Shown: positions 57,869-64,000 of the stretch, in pieces
How the letters are laid out: every line of letters starts with the position of its first letter
How positions within the stretch are numbered: the stretch's first letter is position 1
DNA from: Apiotrichum sp. Y4204
Lineage: Eukaryota; Basidiomycota; Tremellomycetes; Trichosporonales; Trichosporonaceae
Direction: 5' to 3'
Assembly: GCA_025531455.1 (NCBI GenBank)
Contig: JAMYHL010000004.1
Span: forward strand, 930,001-994,000
DNA: 64,000 nt
Made by a program: the position numbers and the translations under genes
The notes under the pieces: generated by a model
Databases searched by the model: none
Seen by the model: the letters and a program-made list of their open reading frames with translations, nothing else
Told to the model about the DNA's origin: nothing

Positions 57869-58725
57869 CTACTTCGCAACGGTGCCGACGGTCGCGGCGT
57901 CGCGGCGCAGCGTCTCGGCGGCCTCCTTGAGCGCCGGGTCGCGCAGCTGCCCCGACAGGGCGGGGAGGACGTGCGCGTGGAAGACGCGCTGCGCAGCGGG
58001 CGAGCCGTGCTGCGTGAAGACGCCGCCGAGGATCGCGGCGACGGTCTGGCCCTTGATCTCGGCGTAGCCTGTGTCCTCGCCGTTCTGGTATTAGTGGTGA
58101 ATCGGGATTGGGAAGGGTGAGGAAGGTGCAGTGATGGAAGCGAGGCGCGGAAGAGTCGGGACACGATAACAAGGTCCCCGAAATAACACCGTCTCTCTGC
58201 CTATACCCACACTCCCGCTTTCACGTCCACTCCCTCCCTCTCCTCGCTACTCACCGGCTGCCAGTCACAGCGCATGACCTTTCCAACGCCCCACTTTTCG
58301 CCGACTGTGCGCCCGATATTCCTGTTGTCGCGAATGTTCTTGAGGCGGGTCTCGAGGTCTACTCCGCGGAGGAAGTCGGTCTCGCGGACGCGTTCCGACG
58401 ATCCGAGGGCCGAGTGGAGGAAAAGAGCGGTGTACGCGTCGAGTGCGCGGCGCCCGACGAAAATCAGCCGGCCATTGTGCGATGCGAGGCCCTGCGCCGT
58501 CTCCTCGGCAGTGTATGGCGGCGGGTGGGCTGCGCGGTGCACGAAGCGGAACGACTTGTGCGTCAGGATCTGGAGGGCGAGGGCGGGGGAAAACTCGGCG
58601 CCGGGCGGCAGAGAGAGGAGCTGCGTGAGGTATGCCTGCGCCTCTGTGGGCGTCGTTGTGCGCGGGAGCGAGGCGGGGGTCGCGAGGCCGCGTGCGACTG
58701 GAGAGACAAGGAGGAAGGTCGTCAT
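57869..58725 (-). CDS. MRPL15: Mitochondrial large-subunit ribosomal protein mL57 (Mrpl15), RNase III-like
   Basis: Exons complement(57869..58084, 58255..58725), 228 residues. Fungal mL57 has an inactive RNase III fold and binds the mitoribosomal large subunit. The N-terminus (MTTFLLVSPVARGLATPASL) looks like a mitochondrial leader. The RNase III-like core reads LALQILTHKSFRFVHRA, HNGRLIFVGRRALDAYTALF and, after the intron, GYAEIKGQTVAAILGGVFTQ. Catalytic acids of true RNase III are not evident in the ERLEFLGD-equivalent segment (here GRLIFVGR), as expected for a structural protein. Assignment to mL57 rather than mL44-type (Mrpl3) is by length and lack of a dsRNA-binding domain. Confidence 0.75.
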
Positions 58726-59361
58726 CGCGTGAGAGGAGGGTGCACGTGAACATGAACATGAACATGGACCACCAAATTAGTAGCGACAGAGAGGCACAGC
58801 GTCAGCACTCGGCCCAGATCACAAAATCAATACGCACAGCGCGGTCGCCGGCACATGCGCGCGGTCGAGGACGTCGCAGAGGCGAGGGAGAAGGACATGG
58901 TGGAGGGTGGGATGGTGAGGATGGGGGGATGAAAATGCGATGCAGAGGGAATGCGGAGGGATGATGCGGGGGAAGTCTGCCGTCGTTCCGTCTCGGAGTC
59001 GGCGTCGTTCTCGGTCTTGCTGGTGCTCTCGGCGGCGTCGGTGTCGTGTGTCGTGTGCTGATTCCGAGGCTTCGGAACGACTTTTGCTCTGGTGTCAAAT
59101 GTCCCGAAGCCGACTTTTGAAAGTTCACACATCAACTTGATGGACGAGGCCGGGGGAGGGGAGCCAGGCACGCCACGCATCGGAGATACGGCGTTTTCCG
59201 GCCCTGGCTGGCATGGTGGAGGTAGTCCACTTATCGTGGTGGCGAGGACGCATGCATTGGTAGCGCGCACGACATGTATTACAAACAAAACACAGTGCAT
59301 GGGGCTAGTGCATGCGCAGATGACAATGATACAGGGCTACAGCATACAACAAACAAAACTC
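58726..59361. other. Spacer between MRPL15 and the F-box gene
   Basis: 636 bases. The repeat aacatgaacatgaacatg (58748-58765) lies just upstream of MRPL15. Open frames on both strands here are Arg/Pro/Ser-rich and overlap, so I do not call genes. Confidence 0.45.
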
Positions 59362-61287
59362 TCATCGGAAGCTCCAAATACGCAACACGTCCCCGGCCAA
59401 TCCCACAATCTTCTCCTCGTCAAACGCGAGCTGCTGCACCGCGTGTTCGGGCGGAACGGGCGCTGCGGGACGAGGGGGAAGGAACGCAGGGGGCGGAGCG
59501 AGGAAGAGGCTGCGCGCGGCGGTGGAGACGCTGCGCGGGTTGTGCGGCGGAGGCGGAGCGGTCAAGTCGTGCTTGTCCGGGAGGACAGGTGTGCCACTTT
59601 CAACAGCGGCAGCGAGGTGGCGGCACCGTACCTCGACATACCGGCCGCGCGCCGAACCAACCCGCGCCTCGCCCTCGCGCGCAATCTCCCTCCCCTCGCC
59701 TTCCTCATCCAGCTCCCAGACGAGCACGCGCCCGCCGCCGGAACTGACGCACCGTCCGGCCGCGAGCGCTAGGGCGCCAACGCCGACGGGCGCGAGAAGG
59801 GTATCCGCGTGAACGATGCCGTCCCCTTCAGGAGAAGCTCCTTTCCGCGTAGTGTCTTCGGGGGGAAGCGCAAAGACGTGGATGACGCTGTCCTCGCCCG
59901 CGAGGACGCACCACCGCCCGTCGCTCCCTACGCCAAGCGGGCCGCGCACCCCGCGCACGGGCTCGATGCGCCGCGGCCATCCCGTATCGCATTTTGTATG
60001 CACGTGGTGGCAGTCCCCGCGGTGCACTGTGAATTCGTGGCGGGCGGCCTGTATCTGAAGTTCCTGCACGGCGACGGTCCAGGAGGAGGGGTATACCGGT
60101 GTCGTGAACGTCAGGGCGGAGCGGAATCCCGCGGCGGTGGGGAGAAGGGAGAGCGAGGCGGGATGGAAACTCACGTCCGAGCTGAGCGTCCGAATTAGTG
60201 AGGGCTCGGGGCCTAAGGTATACACTCCGAGATGGAACGCGCGCGTGCACGTCACTAAGAGTGGGGTATGCATGGCGGCGAGGACGACCGGGTCGACGCC
60301 GTCTTCTCTTGCGCGCCTGCTCAGCCGTCGAGGTCGCGTGCGCGCAGTTGCCACGACGCTCTCTCGCGCCCATACGAGCCGGCCAGATTCCAGTCGGAGG
60401 CGGAGCACCGCAAACCCCCCAGACGCGTAGAAGATCCCTAACCGCGCAGGCACGGAGCCGTCCTCCGGGGGAGTGACGGCCTGGTCGGCGACGATGGCGG
60501 AGACATTGTCCGGTCGCGCGGGAGAGGACCATCCCGGTGGTGGGGGCACAAGGCCGAGAGACACGCCTGAAGCGGTGAATACGTGGACGAGCGGAGAGGC
60601 AGGCGAAGAGGCCGCGATGAATGATGGGAAAAGGGCGAGGTGCTGTCGTGACTCGGCGGTAGTTGTTGGCGACGACGACACCGTGGGTGAATCAGTAGCC
60701 GTCAGTGCGGGTGCCGGAGACACTGGCGAAGGCGGAAGTGGAGGAAGTGGCACCGATGCCTCGGAGAGCACGCGTCCGTTCGACCTGACATGAGTCAGCT
60801 AAGCCATGACCGAGAAACCAGCTGGTACTCACCAGTTCGTCCCCAGCTTGAGCAGCGCCTTCCAATCTACGCCGTCGAAACGGGGGCGCTGCTCCTCGCC
60901 AGTCGGCGTCGGACTGGGGCTCGGCGGGGGAAACGCGCGGGACGGGAGACGCGCAATGGGGCGCATCGGCGTCGTCCGCCCACTCGGCGCGGTATCACCT
61001 CCGCCATTCGTTCTCCTCTCGGGATGGTGCGGGTGCGCATACCGTTCTGCCATCAGCATGCTCTTAGCCAGTATGTTCAGCTTAGACTTACCGAGATACA
61101 GGCGTTTCCACAGCTGTGGATCCGCCACGACGCGCGCCCACTGCCTGCTGACTGCCTGCGCGTGCGCGAGGTCTGCGGGGGTAAGGAACGAGAGGACGTG
61201 GAGGAACAGCTCGGGCAGCGCGAACAGACCCGCGAGCGGGGCGGGTCCCCCGGGATCTGGGGACGGGGAGCGGCGGCGCTTGCCCAT
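59362..61287 (-). CDS. F-box protein with a beta-propeller-like C-terminal region
   Basis: Exons complement(59362..60784, 60833..61046, 61092..61287), 610 residues. The N-terminal F-box (residues ~20-66: LFALPELFLHVLSFLTPADL...VSRQWARVVADPQLWKRLYL) would bind Skp1 in an SCF ubiquitin ligase. A Pro/Ser/Thr linker follows, then ~400 residues of short beta-strand repeats (VHVFTASGVSLGLV; WCVLAGEDSVIHVFALP; RVLVWELDEEG; VGLAGDVLRIWSFR) that suggest a WD-type propeller for substrate binding. The first intron is 45 nt and readable in frame, so an unspliced reading inserts 15 residues between KRLYL and ERYAHPHHP; the spliced version gives the normal F-box ending. The substrate is unknown. Confidence 0.8.
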
Positions 61288-62004
61288 CGTGTGTTGCCTG
61301 ATGGTGATGAGTCGGAGATGTGGATGTTGGGAGGCTCGCTTTCGTCATCTCATCGTTCCCACATTGTGAGCCGCGAGTCGCGACCTCGAGGACACTGTAC
61401 ACTGCGAGACCTCCACTTTTGCCACCATGCCACAGCTTTGCTGCAAGTACTATTCCGTCCTCGGTGCCACTCACGAGGAATGACGGAACCAGATGGCCAG
61501 ATGGACGTTAAACAAACGTGGTTAATTCGTGGATATTGCGTGGCGTAAAAGGAGGATCAGATACGAAGGATTTCGAAAGTGCCACACTTCACAAATCTCC
61601 GAGAAATGCCGCTCCCAAACTGAACGTACACTGGCACCCGAGCCAGGCAGGCCTGGCGGGGAAGAAATGGTCGTATGTGCACAATTGCAGCTGGGGTGTG
61701 AAAACTTGGTTGGTAGTGTGTGGTGCAGTGCCCAGTCGCCACTGGTGGGGCTGGGCCTCTCTCACTGTGTAGTACAGTGGAGCCCTCCTGGCTCTGGCTC
61801 TGCCTCTGGCTCTGCCTGGCTGGTGCTGGCTGGCTGGCTGGGGAGCAGCAGCTGGCTGCTGGCCATTACTCGTCTTGCTCGTCCTCTTTCACCCTCTCCC
61901 ATCCATCAAAAAAGTGAGCACCCCAAGTCGGCGGCAACGACCATCCTTGACGGCCGCGACGACGACAACGACCACACACGAGAACACACATTGACCCTCC
62001 GCAG
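61288..62004. promoter_or_regulatory. Divergent promoter region, F-box gene/eS25
   Basis: 717 bases. A CTGGCT/CTGCCT-rich imperfect repeat lies at about 61788-61864, some 150 bp before the eS25 ATG, and could be a ribosomal-protein promoter element or a simple repeat. No gene is recognised. Confidence 0.45.
61788..61864. repeat. CTGGCT/CTGCCT imperfect repeat
   Basis: Successive ctggctctg, cctctggctctgcctgg and tggctggctggctgg words form a G/C/T-only tract upstream of eS25. Period is mostly 4-12 bases and not strict. Confidence 0.7.
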
Positions 62005-62760
62005 ATGCCGCCCCAGGTCAAGTCCAAGGCCCAGAAGGCCCTCGCCGCCCAGGCCGGTTCCAAGGCCGGGTGAGTACGCGCGGATTCGGAACGGATACGG
62101 ATGGATCGAGATGGGATGGATCGGGATGGGATTACGATGGGGTCGGGCATGGCGATAGCGACGACGAACGCGGGACGACCGGCGGCGACGACTTTGCCGC
62201 GGGTGGTCTGTGTCTTATGCTCACCCGCCGCATTGGTAGTCGTGCGGACCTACCCATCCCTATCGTCCGCGTACTATCGCTCATCACCCACGAATCCCTC
62301 TCCCATCCCTCGACATCCCACCGCCATTCCCCCGACCGACAGCCGCATCTCACTTGAAGGATTTCTCTGACATTCGCAGAAAGAAGAAGAAGTGGTCCAA
62401 GGGCAAGGTTAAGGACAAGGCCAACAACGCTGTCGTCCTCGACAAGCAGACCTAGTGAGTCTTGACGGGTGCTAACCGAATGGCCCCTCTGAGCACGCCC
62501 AAAGTTCAGGACTGACAAGCAGCGAGCGCATCCTCAAGGAGGTCCCGACCTACAAGCTCATCTCGCAGTCGGTGCTCATTGACCGCATGAAGATCAACGG
62601 ATCTCTTGCCCGTCGCGCCATCGCCTACCTCGAGAAGGAGGGCCAGATCAAGCGTGTCGTCCACCACCACGCCCAGCTCGTGAGTCACAGCTACGATTTT
62701 GCAGAAGTGCAAGCTGTTTGCTCACACCCTCAGATTTACACCCGCGCTACCGCTGCTTAG
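62005..62760 (+). CDS. RPS25: 40S ribosomal protein eS25
   Basis: Exons 62005..62069, 62380..62454, 62523..62679, 62734..62760, 107 residues, the usual eS25 length. It is a small-subunit head protein near the E site and is known for IRES-dependent initiation. The basic tail (KKKKWSKGKVKDKANNAVVL) is followed by the winged-helix core (ERILKEVPTYKLISQSVLID; GSLARRAIAYLEKEGQIKRV) and ends IYTRATAA. Intron 1 is 310 nt and the start is ATG 62005 after ccgcag. All phases agree. The last exon encodes only eight residues. Confidence 0.97.
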
Positions 62761-63177
62761 ATTGGTACGGCTGCGTGATTTCTGTAGGAGTATGCGACGA
62801 GGATAGCATGGACTTGCATGGCAGATGGCTGGAGGGTTGCGTTAAGAGCAAAGGTGTGGACAGCGGGAATAGGTCAGGCAACAGGGGATAGTCAGCGAAG
62901 GGAGATTATGGGCGGGAGCAGGTCGTGAACGAACGAGTACTGTCAGTGTATGTTGGCCCAGCGAGAGAGACGTTTGCAAACGAGTCTTGGGCAGGACGGC
63001 AATTATTATCCGTGTCGTAGACTGCCCGGGATCCAACATGCAACTGGATCCACTGTAAGAGGGCGATGTATCGCCAGGCCCCCTGTCCACAGTGACAAGA
63101 GAGTTGCGCGCTCAGAGGTCAACCACACTCAACCTCATGAGCGATGCAATGCAATGCGTCTAAAGCTACAGACCCGC
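62761..63177. other. Convergent 3' intergenic region, eS25/IND1
   Basis: 417 bases between the two stop codons. Nothing recognisable. Confidence 0.45.
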
Positions 63178-64000
63178 CTAACCCCTAACGCCCGCATCCT
63201 CCCTCTTCCGACCCGCAAGCCAGCTCCACACGCGCCCCGCAATCCCGTCCATGGTCTGGCGTACTTCCTCGCCCTCGGCGCTGTTCTGGGTCATGATCGG
63301 GCGGCCGGCGTCGCCACCGTCCGAAACCGAGGTGACGAGCGGGATACGGCCGAGCACATCGAGTCCCAGGTCCGTCGCTGCCTTTGTGAACTTTTCGCTG
63401 CTTCCAAACAGCTCGTGCGGGACCGAACAGGAGGAACATGTGTAGTGGGACATGTTGAGCAGTAGGCCGATAATCTACCGTTAGAGAGAACGCCAGTCGA
63501 TACTCACCGGGACGTTGACCTTTGTGAACATTGACACGCCCTTGCGCGCGTCGATCAGCGCAACGTCCTGCGGCGTCGAGACGATGACCGCGCCTGGTGT
63601 GAGTTACGAGCATCTCAGCTGGTGAGAAGGCTCGGCATAGCTTCTCGAAGGCTCGGCATAGCTTCTCGAACTCACCATCAACGACGACGAGCTGCCCGAG
63701 ACTCAGCTGTACATCACCGGTGCCCGGCGGCATGTCGATGACGAGCACGTCGAGCTCGCCCTGGTCGCCGGCCCAGTCGACGTCGAAGAGCATCTGCTGC
63801 ACGGCCTTCTGCACCATCAGCCCGCGCCACACAACTGGCGTATTCGGGTCCGGCGCTGCTGTCAGCTTCAGTAATGATGAAGTAGCTCACGCAGTAGATA
63901 GCCAATGGACATGGTCTTGATGCCGTGGTTGGAGAGCGGGACGAGCTTGTTCGCTGTTGTTAGCGGGGAAGGCGGTGATGCCGTCAGACACTCCGAATAA
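63178..64000 (-). CDS. IND1: Mitochondrial P-loop Fe-S scaffold Ind1 (NUBPL), 3' part
   Basis: Visible exons: complement(63178..63474, 63508..63593, 63676..63855, 63891..63953); the 5' end with the Walker A motif lies beyond 64000. Ind1 inserts Fe-S clusters into complex I. Landmarks are [40 protein letters not shown], the Walker B-type [40 protein letters not shown] and the CxxC pair in [16 protein letters not shown]. The YTCxxC...FG pattern with long C-terminus fits Ind1 rather than the cytosolic Nbp35/Cfd1. The acceptor at 63954-63956 is clear, but the preceding exon is not placed. Introns are 33, 82 and 35 nt. Presence of IND1 implies that this organism has complex I. Confidence 0.9.
63627..63668. 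repeat. 21-bp tandem duplication inside an IND1 intron
   Basis: Two perfect copies of aaggctcggcatagcttctc plus g (63627-63647 and 63648-63668) lie inside the 82-nt intron 63594..63675. Removing one copy would give a 61-nt intron. It is likely a recent slippage event. Confidence 0.9.

Noticed and set aside
1..64000. CRISPR array, prophage, bacterial operon or plasmid features
   Set aside because: Genes are intron-containing and eukaryotic throughout; no regularly spaced repeat array or ribosome-binding-site pattern was seen.

Overview
The window is nuclear DNA from a GC-rich, intron-rich basidiomycete yeast. I read it as a tremellomycete, most likely in or near Trichosporonales. The evidence is spliceosomal introns in nearly every gene (donors GTGAGT, GTGCGT or GTAAGT; branch sites CTGAC or CTAAC only a few bases before CAG), a fungal-type gene set (Mto1/ApsB, Trs65, Sgf11, Cwc25, a Zn2Cys6 regulator), and short divergent and convergent intergenic spacers. 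The taxonomic level is inference; no rRNA or ITS is present. No CRISPR, prophage, insertion sequence or intact transposon is visible.

Layout, left to right. 1-1274: 5' end of YPT1 (minus strand), whose second intron runs off the window. 4003-4978: SYM1/MPV17-like membrane protein. 5963-6913: alpha/beta hydrolase with a mitochondrial-type leader. 7693-10136: DOMON-cytochrome b561 protein. 11484-11567: intron-containing tRNA-Gly(UCC). 11733-15131: Mto1/ApsB gamma-tubulin-complex linker. 15890-17347: splicing factor CWC25. 17676-18993: BEM46 hydrolase in nine exons. 19316-20246: exosome subunit RRP40. 20671-21190: CGR1. 21697-23647: CDT1-like replication licensing factor. 24018-28742: RRP5. 29277-30638: SGF11. 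31006-33339: TRS65. 33482-35219: cytosolic asparaginyl-tRNA synthetase. 36697-39714: hormone-sensitive-lipase-type hydrolase with a long Ser-rich tail. 39715-43834: a 4.1-kb gene-poor stretch with one possible decayed gene. 43835-46219: Zn2Cys6 regulator. 46522-49291: Gln/Ala-repeat protein. 50367-52163: arrestin-like protein with a Cys-rich tail. 53233-54984: wax-synthase-type MBOAT. 55666-56976: Rieske protein RIP1. 57869-58725: mitoribosomal protein MRPL15 (mL57). 59362-61287: F-box protein. 62005-62760: ribosomal protein eS25. 63178-64000: 3' part of IND1.

Most of this is conserved housekeeping. Three ribosome-biogenesis genes (RRP40, CGR1, RRP5) lie within 9.5 kb with CDT1 among them. 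Three mitochondrial genes (RIP1, MRPL15, IND1) lie in the last 8.4 kb. These look like neighbourhood coincidences rather than a pathway cluster, because fungal genes of this kind are transcribed separately. I did not find a clear new multigene system. The points most worth a second look are the very short introns (several of 32-36 nt, some readable in frame), the >914-nt YPT1 intron, the lipase whose tail carries a run of RRxS motifs, the arrestin-like protein with Cys clusters, the pentapeptide-repeat protein, and the gene-poor 39.7-43.8 kb stretch.

Exon boundaries were derived by hand from splice signals, reading-phase consistency and family conservation. They agree in phase for every gene listed as complete, but no transcript data were available.
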